A stretch of DNA of 64,000 nucleotides from Botryococcus braunii. Lineage: Eukaryota > Chlorophyta > Trebouxiophyceae. The stretch is from contig KV908548.1 in NCBI GenBank assembly GCA_002005505.1, positions 102,501-166,500 on the forward strand, written 5' to 3'. The number at the start of each line of letters is the position of its first letter. The stretch's first letter is position 1. Shown here piece by piece: positions 45,301 through 56,803 of the stretch. The position numbers and the translations under genes are program-made. Below the pieces are notes generated by a model, which searched no databases, was not told where the DNA came from, and was given only the letters and a program-made list of their open reading frames with translations.

Positions 45301-47444
45301 GTGACTCTTTGGCAGCTGCATGCAACATGAGTGTTCTGGCCTTCTCCTTGATTGTTCGGTTCATCCGTTCAGCAACGCCATTTTTATGCTGCAGAGGTCT
45401 CAAATTTAATTCCCTCCTGCGTACAAAAGCCCTTCAATGTACTGTTGAGGACTTCTGTCCCCCTGTCAGTACGAATGCACTTAACAGAGCGGTTCAACTG
45501 CCTCTGCCAGAAAATTAGGAGGTCTCTGACTGTACTACTGATTGCATCCTTCGTTTTTACTGCCAGGGCTATGACATAGTGCGTAGCCTCATCCACAATC
45601 GTGACAAAGAAGCGCTCCCCAGTATTAGTTGTAGGGGAGATGGGGCCAACTGTGTCCAAATGAATTCTCTCAAGGGGCTCAGTGGCTGCTCTGGAACTGG
45701 TTCCAAAAGGGGGACGACTGTGCTTTCCTTGAATGCACGCTTCACATGAAGAGTGACAGTTTGCGCAAGGGGAGAGAGATACAGGGATGCCCAGGACCAA
45801 ATCTTCAGACTGCAGTCACCTCATATTAACCTCCCCTGGGTGCCCCAGTCTATTGTGCCACAGTGCTCTCAATCTGCAATCATGAGCGTCTGGTGCTCTG
45901 GCTGTGTTAACAAACACAGAGACAGGGTTTCTGACTGGACTGACCTTATGCAAAAAATACAGGACATTTCTCTGTGCAACTGAACAAGACCAATTCTGAG
46001 CGCCACGCATCCCAGTGTAACTTCCCACACTGTCTGTCACAAAACTAGCCCCATCACGTATAGCAGCTGTCACTGAAATCAGATTAGCTGTAGCTGAAGG
46101 AACACAATGCACATTGTGAAGCCACAGGGGTTGCTGTTCTGCACTGCTCAAGCACAGGGAACCAGTTGCAATGATCTGTCCCGTGGCATCTGATGTAGCT
46201 ATATGCAAAGGAATGGGATTTCTGTGCAGAGTGGAGGAATGTAGCAGGGATAGATCATTGACTAGGTGGATGGTGGCTCCACTGTCCACCAGAAAACTTC
46301 TCGCTTCTGGCATGACGCGTGTTGGTGTTAAGACATTCAGAGAAATCATGGCAGACATACCAGAGGGTGGTGGATATCCCCCGGGAAAAAAGTTGTTGCC
46401 GTTCCCGCTGCCCTCCGGACGTCCAGCCACTGCAGCCGACGCTTGATTTTGGAATTGCGGAAGCAGATTGGCCATTGCAGCCATGACTTGCTGCAGGTTC
46501 TCTTGCATCTTCTCGTCCGCCTCCTTCTTGAGGCAGTTCCTCTCAAAATGGCCTAGCTTGTTGCAGTAGCGGCAGCGCCTGTTGTCACGCCTGTCGCGTC
46601 CGTCCACCTTGGTCGATGAAGCTTGGCCCCCCTGGCCTCCAGCTTGGGTCTCCTGTGGGCTTGCAGTCCCTGGTGTGGTGGAGTAGGCTGGTGTGGTGGC
46701 TGCCTTGGCCACAGGGGTGACTCTGGGGACCTGGTCGTTGAAGCCCAGTCCCTTGGCTGTGGTGGAGATGATCTCCCACAGTCCCTCCAGATCCGTCCCA
46801 GCAGATGAGGAGATCATCCCAGTCTCCTTCGCTTCCTCTGGCAGGCCCTTGATGATTGCCAGCTTGACTTCTCTCTCCATGATGGAGTGCCCATTTCCCT
46901 TGAGCGCATTGAAGAGTGCCACCTTCATGTTGTAGTAGTCCTCCAACGTTTCTGTCTCTCCCATGATGGTGTGTAGAAGCTCCAGCCAGCGTGCTGTTAC
47001 CTCCAGGTCTGCCCCTCCAGTAAAACGCTCTCGAACCCACTGGTAGGCATTGGCTGCCACTTTCATTGCAGCCAGCTTGGCACCCCACGCCTTGGGGACG
47101 CTCTCAATCAGCATCAGGAGCGCTGCTGCATTCTCCTCTGTGTCTGGCATTGGAGCTTCAATGGCTGCCTTGCACCTTTTGAGGCCACAGGCTACCACAT
47201 ATGCCAGATCCCATAGTGGAAATTCCACTCCCTCTCTGTCCAGAGTCACTGGACATTTGACGTTCGTGGTGACGACGCCACCGGTTTTCGTCATTGCGAT
47301 GCACATCTCTCCACTCTGCGCAGTGGAGTTTGCCGGCTGGCTGGGTGATGCACTGATGGAAGAGCCAGACCCAGCTGATCCAGACTCCGTTGCAGTGCGC
47401 TTACTTCTCGTTTTCATGATCACTTGTCTGCTTCTAGTTTTCAT
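42311..47444 (-). pseudogene. Copia-B#2 Gag-Pol, four stops and a short deletion
   Basis: The minus strand starts at the ATG at 47444. Gag is intact, with VKCPVTLDREGVEFPLWD and ANAYQWVRERFTGGADLE (the sequence disturbed in copia-B#1), and zinc knuckle CRYCNKLGHFERNC. Protease is LVDSGATIHLVND. A TGA (CGA in relatives) at 45816 follows VNMR. An internal loss of about 11 nt near 45390 removes YTPQQ before NGVAERMN and shifts the frame. TAG at 44696 and TAA at 44045 fall in the hinge, and TGA at 43652 replaces Gly in QIPGVD. From 43597 to 42311 RT and RNase H are open, with VYVDDLLIVAMG, LYIANTTRPDIAQ, HVDADYAGD and LTKPLARPVFQVHR. Confidence 0.92.
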
Positions 47445-47732
47445 GATTAAGCCAGTTCTTCACTCCAGACCTTAGATGACTTCCCCTGGAAGCAATTCTT
47501 CCTGGCTCTGACACTGAGTTGATAAGTCCCAGAAGTACTGCTTTCCCAGCCCAGTTGCTACTGTACAAACATTCCTTCCAGCACTACGGAAGGAATAATA
47601 TTACGTGTCTAGCTCGATGTGTTTAAACGGCCAGACCTCACTCGTCAATGAAGCTCGCAGCCTCGAAGCAGGGTCCGAAACCCCTTTTCTCCCTAGAAAT
47701 CTGTCGTGCGCCACTGCAAGCTCAGCTTGGAA

Positions 47733-47749
47733 GTGGTGGGCCCATAACC
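47733..47749 (-). other. Copia-B#2 primer-binding site, complementary to tRNA-iMet anticodon arm
   Basis: The plus strand reads GTGGTGGGCCCATAACC, the tRNA-like strand itself. The minus-strand site starts at the first base after the LTR. It is identical over 17 nt to copia-B#1. Confidence 0.82.
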
Positions 47750-48618
47750 TCAAGCATTTCTGCTTGCGGCGTCACCTGCAGTGATGGCACGACGGCAGCG
47801 TCAGTTCGTAGCCTGTGGGAAAAACCGTCCACGCTACAACGTTTCCAGGAACAGCACACAGCACTCTCCAACAGTAGAGGTTGGTCAAGGATACCAACAT
47901 GCTTCGGACAAGTCTTACATATGATGTTAACTGCTCTCACTCTTGCTAAAGACCACGTAACACTACGCCTTGCCTGATAGCAGAGATCAGCACCAAAGAG
48001 GCCTTGCGATGTCTACTTTACGTCACTAGAATACAATAATAGTTCATCAGTAACTCAGCAAGGTCTCTTTGTGATGTTTGTACAGTGAAACTATCTTACC
48101 GCCACAACGGTGGATTTTAACATAAGTCGCAATGAGGTCAAACATTCAGTGCGCTCTCGTCATGCACTCTCATCAATGCACACTGCAGTAATATCTAACT
48201 GGTCTGAATGTTTGAGCACAATCATATCTGGAACGACTTTGAGAATCCTAAACACACCTGCAGTGATGGCACGAAGGCAGCGTCAGTTCGTAGCCTGTGG
48301 GAAAAACCGTCCACGCTACAACGTTTCCAGGAACAGCACACAGCACTCTCCAACAGTAGAGGTTGGTCAAGGATACCAACATGCTTCGGACAAGTACTGA
48401 GCCGTTCCTGGGCTGCCCAGGGATGGCTTGGACTGCAGGGATCCTAAAGTACTACCATACGTAATGTCTATTGAGATCGCATATCGTACAAGTCTCGTGT
48501 TATGTCGTTGAGGTACGAGTATGATCTATACCGTTCATAAAGGCTATAGTTTACTCCGCTGTTGATGGCATGTGACAGGGGATGTCACTAAGTACAGTAT
48601 TGACCAATTCATTCAACA
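47750..48618 (-). repeat. Copia-B#2 5' LTR (869 bp)
   Basis: Same length and nearly the same sequence as 41417-42285. It is followed on the right by TSD GTAAG. Confidence 0.92.
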
Positions 48619-48623
48619 GTAAG

Positions 48624-48877
48624 CGTTCTACAAGCAGTGTACAAGGAGTCTACATTCAGGCAACAATATTCTACACATATAGCTTTGGCGACAAGTTTGT
48701 TGAGCCTCCGATGGTGAGGTACGCCAGGGTACGTCAGTGAGCTTTGTTCATCATCGTTCACTGCTTTAAGTTGTCATGGCCGGCTTCAAAGTGGATCGAT
48801 GATCTACACTTAACATAATGTGCGCGCGATACAGCTCACCGTACTGAACTTCCCACTTGTATAACAACTGGGTGACA
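48624..48877 (-). repeat. Gypsy-2 3' LTR, proximal part
   Basis: The minus strand probably begins TGTCACCCAGTTG at 48877, downstream of a purine-rich tract (plus-strand CCTTCTCCCTCCCCCCGACGG region, 48896-48916). With 41111-41416 it gives an LTR of about 560 bp. The exact start is less certain because the purine tract is about 20 nt away. Confidence 0.55.
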
Positions 48878-49020
48878 CGCGGGGAGCAACCAAGCCCTTC
48901 TCCCTCCCCCCGACGGGCAGCAATGCTGTACCCGCAACAAACAAGTGAAGGAAAATATCGCCTCTCCGTGTCTAAGTCCGCCTCTTCTTAGGCACATTAT
49001 TCTTAGTTGCTGAGGCATGC

Positions 49021-50875
49021 TCATTAGTTCGCTTCGTGGTACCGTTGCCTGCAACTGCGACACCTTTCGTTGCGCTTCCTTGTTCCCACCTTCTCATTGA
49101 GAGCGCGACCAGTCCAGTACTCCTGGACAACCTCTTGGGCATGTTCTATTAATCCTGCTTCTTGTTCCAATGAGTTACGCTCAGGCCCGTAGCCTTTCCA
49201 TTTTACCAAGTATTCTTTCTTTGGCGCATGGTGCGCAACCTTCTTCTCTCGATCCATCAAAATACACTCCACCTCATATTCCCAATCACCATCAAACCAA
49301 TCTGGCGGAGGTGAGGGAGCCACATTGACACCCTTATGATATGGTTTCATCAGTGACACATGAAACACATTGTGAATGGTGTACTGATCAGGCAACTCCA
49401 GTCTATATGCAACAGCGCCAATTCTAGCCAAAATCTTGAATGGCCCAATGAAACGAGGCAAAACTTCTTGGTGCCAGGATGCTTCCAACGAATATTCTTA
49501 GTGGACAATAGTACCTCTTCCCCAACTTCATACTCAACATGTCTGCGCCCCTGATTAGCATAAGTGCGCTGCCTATCTTGTGCCTCAATCAGGTTGCGTT
49601 TCGCTAACGCAAGATCATCATGCAACTTTATAGCAAATCTTTTAGCCGACGGAAAAGTGGTCCCAGAAATCACTGCAAACGGCTCAATAGGATGCTCCCC
49701 ATACACCAACCGGAAGGGAGTTGTGCGAACGGATTCTTGATAAGCATTGTTATAAGCAAATTAGGCACAACCACATCCCAATCATGTTGGGTAGGGCTAA
49801 CATAATGCCTCAACATGTCTTCCACAATGCGATTCACACGCTCAGTTTGTCCATCAGTTTGTGGATGATAAGCCGTTGAAAAGACAGACCTCGTGCCCAA
49901 AAGTTTAAACAACGCTTAGTGAAGGCACACGTGAATACCGTTCCCCGATCAGTCAACACCTCTTTAGGCATACCGTGTAGCTTAAACACACGATCCACAA
50001 ACACTTCAGCAAAAAGCTGATCAGTTGTTGGGATGCAGTGCGCATATTTAGACAGTCTGTCCACAACCACACGGATAGCATCATTCCCGTTCACCGTTTT
50101 GGGTAAGTCAGTAATAAAATCCATTGAAATGCTTTCCCACCTTCGTGAAGGAATTGGTAGAGGCTGCAGCAAACCAGCTGGCAGTGAGGTATCCACCTTG
50201 TTGCGCTGGCATGCATCACAAACGCGAAGAAATCTTCAACAGCTTCCCTGAGCTTCGGCCACCAAAAATACAGCTGGATTTTCTCCACATTTTAGTCCGG
50301 CCCACATGGCCTGCCTGTGGCACCTCATGGTTTTCTTTGAGAATGGCTTCTTTGAGCTCTTTATCTTTACCATCTGCCATTTCGGGAACATACAATGCTT
50401 TTCCACGGAAACAATAGCCATCTTTAGCCACCAACTTTGCTCTTTGTCTTTTACGCCCATCCCTTGATCCTTCTCATAGGCGGTCCGTATGCGGTGCAAC
50501 CAGTCTTCCCCCTCGGGGCACCACATGGTGAACCCATCCGGGCACGCGTCGCCCGAGTCACTTGCTGCTCCAGGGACCACCCCACCTAATGGCGGGACAG
50601 TACCGCCTCCAGTGGAACGTGCCCCCCTGCGCGTAACTACAGCACACCTAATACGATGTCCTATGCCGCGCGCCCCCATCGCGGCCCTAAGCTGAACAGA
50701 GCCCCTAGGAGTGTTCACCAAAGAACTAACCACGAACGTTGGATTCCTACTCAAAGGGTCTGCAACATTAGTACGACCGGGCTCATACTTCCACTCTATA
50801 GAGTACATCTGGAGCAACTCCGACCACCTGGCTTGCCGAGGGCTCAAAACCGATTGGGACGGCAAAAACGTGTTT
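49021..50875 (-). pseudogene. Gypsy-2 Pol end: RNase H tail, integrase, chromodomain (frameshifted)
   Basis: The minus strand reads LPSQSVLSPRQARWSELLQMY (RNase H end) and the GRTNVADPLSRNP linker. The integrase zinc finger region is damaged. It continues with SMDFITDLPKTVNGNDAIRVVVDRLSKYAH (catalytic Asp), [36 protein letters not shown] (Glu), LPRFIGPFKILARIG and a chromodomain (WEYEVECILMDREKK to EYLVKWKGYGPERNSLEQE, about 49150-49280). At least four frame changes (near 50220, 49880, 49700 and 49460) break it. The stop is at about 49021. The cut at 50875 carries the gypsy-3#1 TSD TGTTT. Confidence 0.87.
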
Positions 50876-51325
50876 TGTAGTGAGGTGCCGCGTCAGCGCG
50901 ACGCGTCTCACGTAGGATGTGCGCGTAGTTCATGTTTCTTCGTGCCCTTTGGGATACGAGTAGATCTCGTTGTCCTTGTGTGTAGGAAAATGACTGTAAT
51001 ATCCTAGTGGGTCTCCTCTCGTCATCCATATCGTTATGCTCGCGAGAGCATCTCGTAGAGGGACGACGTAGCCGGATCCGCGCATAGGTGGACTAGGAAC
51101 TCGGGTGGTTATCATTGTCTTTGGGTTTGCTGCTACGAGTGAGACATCTAGCATTCTCTACATTGTTCATTATATATTGTTCTTTGGAGGCTCGGACGAC
51201 CTGCGTGAGGAGGGCTGCGAACTTGTAACGGATTGGAACTTCGATTTCTACCTTCGGTGTCACCCTTGCCTGATACCCTTGCTTAGCTTGTTATAAATCT
51301 TAGTTACACGTCTCACTTCGTTAAA
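50876..51325 (+). repeat. Gypsy-3#1 5' LTR (450 bp)
   Basis: It begins TGTAGTGAGGTGCC and ends CTTCGTTAAA. The end TTAAA, not the usual CA, is fixed by the TSDs of both gypsy-3 copies. A TATA-like TATATATTG lies near 51170. Antisense open frames in the LTR are not genes. Confidence 0.93.
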
Positions 51326-51326
51326 T

Positions 51327-51339
51327 TGGTATCGGCGAG
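51327..51339 (+). other. Gypsy-3#1 primer-binding site
   Basis: TGGTATCGGCGAG, 1 nt after the LTR, identical to the gypsy-1 site at 613-625. Confidence 0.75.
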
Positions 51340-51404
51340 GCGGTTAGAGCCTCGAACCGAAGGGAGACGTAGGGAAGGTTGTAATTGCATTGTTCCATTG
51401 CAAC

Positions 51405-52601
51405 ATGATGGCGGTTAAACGGAAAGGAAACAAGTGCTCCGGTCTCCCCCTTAAAGAGAAAGAAATTTTGGAAGGTTTGGAAAAGGAAGGTATTGAAGTC
51501 GATGATCTTTTGGAAGAGTCCGAAACGGAATTGCATCTGGCCCCATCGCCCAAACCGACCACACCCAAAACGAAACCCAAACCCACTCCTTTGAAGACAC
51601 CCTTGAAGAAAAATAAGACTAAATCCCTAATTCTACGGTTATTGAAGCGGATTGAGGCCTTGGAGGGAGAACGAGCATCCAAGCGGACGTCATCCACCAC
51701 TAACGTCGTGCGTGTGCCTACACCAGCCATGTTTACAGGAAAAAGAGGAAGCTTCCAATTCTTTGCTAGTAAGGTGGAATCATATGTGAACATTTCAAAT
51801 GTGTCAAGGGACAAGTGGGTGGCAGTCGCGCTGCAATGTATGGAGGAGCGACCTACAAAGGTTTGGGGGACATACCTCAAAAGGAAGGAAAGGGAAGGAG
51901 GTCAAACAGAGCCAACATGGGAAGACTTTAAAAATTTTATGGGAAATCGATACGACTCTACAGATTTGGTTATGGCTGCCCGGCAAAAATTAGACCATGT
52001 TTATCAAGGGCAAGAAAGCGTTGAAAGATACATAGAAAGGTTTATTTCCTTGTTGAGTGATGTAGAAACCGAATATGACATCTGCGAAAATGATAAAATA
52101 TATATGTTCCTCAAAGGCCTGAATGCTCCTATTAGAGTTGCTTGCACAGTTAACCCTCAAACTGGTGTCAGGTTCACAAGCCTCGACTCATTGTGCACTT
52201 ATGTGGTGCAATATGAAAGCAACTTAAAATCAGGGGGGATGCTGAGGGGACAGGAAGGAAGGAAGGTTCTCAACGTTGTGAAGAGGACTCCAACAAGCAC
52301 GCCGGCATACTTTCCGGGATTCACCCAGGGGCCTGTGCTTGGAGCCGTCGGACACAACGTTGGTGGGAAGTTAGATTCTCGGACAAGCGTCCCCTCCGAG
52401 CGCCAGTGTTATTTCTGCAAAAACTTTGGTCACGAGCAATGGCAATGTCAGGCCAAGCGGGACTACTTGCAAAGGAAGAGCAGGCTGAACTGGTGGACAT
52501 CACCGGGGAGGACGCCTCAAGTGAGGCCGACTTGGCGGACACCGACAAATCTATGGACGACACCCCCGTCGTCACAAAACCCCCCAGTAGTACCGGTATG
52601 A
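51405..52601 (+). pseudogene. gag: Gypsy-3#1 Gag, 3' end altered by deletion
   Basis: The likely start is the ATG at 51405 (MMAVKRKG). An acidic and lysine-rich N-terminus with a short coiled-coil-like segment (LLKRIEALEGE) is followed by the capsid region (VPTPAMFTGKRGSFQFFASK, then TWEDFKNFMGNRYDSTD and QGQESVERYIERF) and a zinc knuckle CYFCKNFGHEQWQC (about 52409-52450). After RKSR the 1013-bp deletion places the gag frame out of register, so its last 35 or so codons are meaningless and end at 52601. Capsid and zinc knuckle are complete. Confidence 0.85.
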
Positions 52602-54905
52602 CTTTCACTCATCAAATAAATGACATGTTGGAAGGCAAGCCACAGGCCCTGAAAGACTTGTTACTTGCAAATGAGGACTTGTTTGCAAAACAACTCCCGG
52701 GGTTACCCCCGGAGCGGGAAGTGTTTCACACAATAAATTTGGAAGAAGGACATCGGCCCCCCAATAGGCCCGCGTACCGTCTTGCTCCAAGTGAGCTTGC
52801 GGAATGCGAAAAAACGGTTGATGAGTTGTTAAAATTGGGATTGATCAGGCCAAGTTGCTCACCATTTGCATCACCTGTTTTGTTTGTTAGAAAGAAGGAT
52901 GGAAGTTTGCGTATGGTAATAGACTACCGTCCCCTGAATAAAATTACCATCGCGGATAGGTACCCTCTCCCCAGAATTGATGATCTATTGGATAGGCTTA
53001 AGGGAGCCAAGGTGTTTTCGAGCTTGGACTTGTTGTCTGGGTACCATCAAGTGCGACTTCGCAACGAGGATGTGCCTAAAACTGCCTTCAGGACCCCTTT
53101 TGGCTTGTACGAATTTCTTGTACTTCCCTTTGGTTTGACCAACGCGCCCGCGACATTTCAACGGCTTATGAATGAGGTTTTTCACGACTTTATAAGGGAA
53201 GGCTTTGTGGTTGTATACTTGGATGATGTGCTCATTTATAGCAAAACGGAAGAGGAACACCTTCTGCAGTTGGACAGAGTTTTCACCCGTCTACGCGAAC
53301 ACCAACTCCTGGCAAAACTTGTCAAATGCTCTTTCTTTGAGAAACAATTGAAATACTTGGGACACATCATTGGGGAAAATGGGTTGGAAGTGGATATGGG
53401 TAAAGTCAAGGTGGTGCAAGAGTGGCCTACGCCCACAAACGTAACGGAAGTTAGGAGGTTTCTTGGGTTGTCTAATTACTTTCGAAAGTTTATTCAGAAC
53501 TACAGTATCCTAGCAACCCCATTGACAGCTCTCTCTGGGGCAAAAGCACCTTGGAAGTGGGGACAGGAACAACAGGAAGCATTTGACAACATAAAGGAAG
53601 CTTTGGTAAGTGCCCCTATCTTAACACTCCCGGACGTACGTCGGCCATTTAAGGTAGTGTGCGATGCATGCGATTACGGCGTGGGAGCTGTGCTATTTCA
53701 AGATGGAAAGGTTTGTGCGTATTTCAGTAAAAAGTTGGGAGCAAGCGAGAGGAACTACAGTGCCACGGAACGGGAGTTATTGGCTGTAGTGTATGCTCTC
53801 ACGGAATGGAGATGTTATTTGTTAGGTAAGCCAGTAACGGTGGTGACGGATCACAAGTGCAACACCTTCTTGGGTCAACAGGTGGGGCTTAGTCCTCGGA
53901 GGGCTCGGTGGGCCGAGCGCCTGCAGGAGTTTGAGATTGAATGGGTATGGGAACCGGGCAAGACCAACATTGCGGATCCGCTCTCCAGGTGTCACTTCAC
54001 TCAACACCCTGGACCTGGGGGGAGGGACAATGGGGCTGCTGTGGCCGGGGCTGCCCTCCGGCGCAAGCGTCGGCGCACCAGTCCGGACTCCCTCACCCCC
54101 TCCAGCCGGGATGTCGAGGGTACCCTCACAGCTCGGGTCCGCAAGGTCCCCAAGGTCACGCTCCCGGGGCCCGCTCACGAGACCCCAAGCTCCCTCGGCA
54201 CGATGGAGCAAATCGGGTTGGCCAGCCCGAGTGAGCTTACCCGCGAGACCGATGGGTACGAATCCCTACTTGGCAAACTTGAGAAGGCTTACACATACGA
54301 TCCGTGGTTGGCAGCGCGTGCGAATAGAAGGAAGGTTAGTCTAAAGGGAGGCTTTTGGGAGAGGAATGGACGGAAATATGTTCCTGCATTGTTTGAGGAA
54401 AGGAAAGATGGGGAACTTGTCGTGGAGAACCTACGACGTGAAATTTTGGAAGCTTTACATGATCCACCTCATGTTGGTCACCCTGGAGTAACTCGCATGT
54501 ACGAGCTTGTAACAAGGGAATGGTATTGGCCGGGAATGTATGAGGATGTCAAAGCCTATGTTGCTCATTGTGACTCTTGTCAACGAGTCAAGGCTCGGAA
54601 TACTTTGCCTGCTGGTCTTCTTCACCCCTTACAAATACCAGCAAGGAAGTGGCAAAGTGTGTCTATGGACTTTATTACTAACCTCCCACAGACCCCAAGT
54701 GGAAATGATGCTATTTGATTTGTCGTGGATAGGCTTAACAAGTGTGCTCATTTTGCTGCTACAACAATGAAAGCTGATGCTTATACTCTAGCACAATTGT
54801 TAAGGACATGGGTGTGGATGTATCGTGGATCCCGGGTGTGGTGGCATTGTGGATCACAAGCCACTCACTGGCGAACGCGGCCGCACTCTGTACGATCCGA
54901 ACGAG
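52486..54905 (+). pseudogene. pol: Gypsy-3#1 Pol: RT, RNase H, truncated integrase (no protease)
   Basis: The pol frame joins just after the GAGCAGGC junction (52478-52485) at AELVDITGEDASS. RT runs from about 52760, with RPSCSPFASPVLFVRKKDGS, LPRIDDLLDRLKGAKVFSSL and VVYLDDVLIYSK (YLDD about 53214). RNase H has VVCDACDYGVGAVLFQDGK. The integrase zinc finger is HVGHPGVTRMYEL to [10 protein letters not shown] (about 54475-54597), followed by [22 protein letters not shown] at 54716-54718 precedes FVVDRLNKCAHFAATTMKAD. The sequence leaves the integrase fold at VWMYRGS near 54830, before the second catalytic Asp, and ends at a TGA near 54910. The protease domain is deleted. Confidence 0.9.
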
Positions 54906-54910
54906 CCAAA

Positions 54911-55595
54911 TGAGGATAGCTGGAAATAATTTGCACAGGTCACGCGTTGTTGCCACAAGAAAGTGGAAGAGTACAGAGAGAGTCACGGGCTCCCGCCATT
55001 GCCTCCCAAGGGCACGACTCCTAGGGTCCACCCTTAGGGTCCCGTCGACCGGTTGGCCCTCCTTGGAGGGGTCTCTCTGTATGGCCATATGGACTTTGGA
55101 TAGGCTAGGGTAAGGCTGCCTTACCCGGTAGGGTTGACCATGGGTCCCTTACCTGGATAGATTTTTGTGCACATTAGGTGTATGGCCTTTTCACTTCACT
55201 ACCACACCTGATCAATATGGTGCAATACTGGCGTAATACTGGACTATATGTGGAAATTGGACTCCCCTTGGACTCTGGACTTTTGGACATCTGGACTTTT
55301 AGCTCTGCCCTTGTGTCTCATTTTGGCTGTTCATCATGTGGACTTTCGTTTTTCTTTCAGTGTTTTGTCTTTTGTTCTGTTAGTCATGCCTGATCCTTGT
55401 TCTTATTGCATTATGGTGGGGACCCCGATACGCAGCATTCGGCTGGGGTCTGGCAACACGGGAGGCGGGTTGCCCGTAGGTCTAAGTCTGAGTCTCCGCA
55501 TGTTGGAAGGTCTTTCTGTTCCTTTGTTTGCCTTGTCTGTTTGTTGTTGCGCTCTGCCTTCTGCGCGGGGACGCACAGGAATAAGGGGGGGAGTA
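54911..55595 (+). other. Gypsy-3#1 3' non-coding region and polypurine tract
   Basis: About 690 bp in place of the rest of integrase, with no homology to pol that I can see. It is the same in gypsy-3#2 (57274-57960). A purine tract AATAAGGGGGGGAGTA (55580-55595) abuts the LTR. Confidence 0.75.
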
Positions 55596-56045
55596 TGTAG
55601 TGAGGTGCCGCGTCAGCGCGACGCGTCTCACGTAGGATGTGCGCGTAGTTCATGTTTCTTCGTGCCCTTTGGGATACGAGTAGATCTCGTTGTCCTTGTG
55701 TGTAGGAAAATGACTGTAATATCCTAGTGGGTCTCCTCTCGTCATCCATATCGTTATGCTCGCGAGAGCATCTCGTAGAGGGACGACGTAGCCGGATCCG
55801 CGCATAGGTGGACTAGGAACTCGGGTGGTTATCATTGTCTTTGGGTTTGCTGCTACGAGTGAGACATCTAGCATTCTCTACATTGTTCATTATATATTGT
55901 TCTTTGGAGGCTCGGACGACCTGCGTGAGGAGGGCTGCGAACTTGTAACGGATTGGAACTTCGATTTGTACCTTCGGTGTCACCCTTGCCTGATACCCTT
56001 GCTTAGCTTGTTATAAATCTTAGTTACACGTCTCACTTCGTTAAA
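55596..56045 (+). repeat. Gypsy-3#1 3' LTR (450 bp)
   Basis: Same ends and length as 50876-51325 with one substitution seen. It is followed by the TSD TGTTT. Confidence 0.94.
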
Positions 56046-56803
56046 TGTTTGGTGCATGATCAGTGACCACTTCAAAGGGCTTCCCAAGGAGATGACATCG
56101 CCAATCTGTCAATGCCATACACACAGCAGCCAACTCTTGCTCGGTGACATGATAATTTCTCTCTGCATCAGAAAATTTCCGGCTCATATAGGCACATGGG
56201 CGTCCATTTTGTTCAAGCACAGCACCAACACCATTCTTTGAGGCATCACACAACACCCGAAACTTAGGAGCATTCGGGAAGAGATCAGGGATTGCCAACA
56301 CTAGGGCATTTGTGGTGGCCCACTTAAACCTATCAAAAGCCTTTTGACATGCATCAATCCACAGCCAAGGCACACCTTTTCGCAGTAAGTGATTTAACGG
56401 GGCAGCAAGTTGACTATACCCTTGTACAAATTTCCTCGAAAAATTGCAGAGGCTCAAAAACTGTCCTACCTCAGTGGCAGTCGTCGGTACGACCCACTTC
56501 AACACAGCTGCGACTTTATCCGGATCAATCTTGATTCCATGTTTCCGCACAATAAAGCCAAGATAGCGTAGTTCAGGCTGACAAAAAGAACACTTCTTTA
56601 GCTTCACAAACAATTTCTCTTCACGTAGGCGCTCGAAAACTTTTTGCAAATGCACTTCTTTGGTTTTACAGAAGATCAAAACATCATCAAGGTACACTAC
56701 CACAAAGCCTTCAGCTACATAGTCATGGAATACGCGATTCATCATATGTTGAAAAGTAGCGGGGGCATTTGTCAAACCGAAGGGTAGGACTTTGAACTCA
56801 TGA
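56046..56803 (-). pseudogene. Gypsy-2 RT C-terminal part and RNase H
   Basis: The minus strand reads HEFKVLPFGLTNAPATFQHMM, then VVYLDDVLIFCKTKE (YLDD about 56690), the RT thumb LRYLGFIVRKHGIKIDPDK and RNase H VLCDASKNGVGAVLEQNGRP to EVVTDHAPN. No stop is seen in this stretch. On the left it joins NTFLPSQS (50865 on) across gypsy-3#1; on the right it joins VPFGHYDH (63028 on) across gypsy-3#2, both in frame after removal of one TSD copy. Confidence 0.92.

Larger units (their letters stand above)
41417..48618 (-). mobile_element. Copia-B#2, complete Ty1/copia element
   Basis: The two LTRs are both 869 bp (41417-42285 and 47750-48618). There is a perfect TSD GTAAG (41412-41416 and 48619-48623), a primer site, gag-pol and a polypurine tract. 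Coding sequence is close to copia-B#1, but the LTRs are clearly diverged and end ATGCTTGA instead of ATGCTTCA, so it is a separate subgroup. Four stops and one deletion inactivate pol. Confidence 0.93.
50876..56045 (+). mobile_element. Gypsy-3#1, recent gypsy element lacking protease and the integrase C-terminal part
   Basis: The 450-bp LTRs (50876-51325 and 55596-56045) differ at one position that I can see (TTTCTACC versus TTTGTACC). The TSD TGTTT lies at 50871-50875 and 56046-56050. Compared with gypsy-3#2 it has lost 1013 bp covering the end of gag and the protease. Both copies share a truncated integrase, and no chromodomain is present. Confidence 0.94.

Noticed and set aside
50930..51154. 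Conserved 74-residue antisense frame present in all four gypsy-3 LTRs
   Set aside because: LTRs are near-identical copies, so conservation is expected without selection, and no motif is seen.
53822..54344. Long overlapping frames on both strands of the gypsy-3 RNase H/integrase linker (also 58523-59045)
   Set aside because: They repeat in both gypsy-3 copies because the DNA is the same; the GC-rich linker keeps several frames open. The pol frame has the known motifs.
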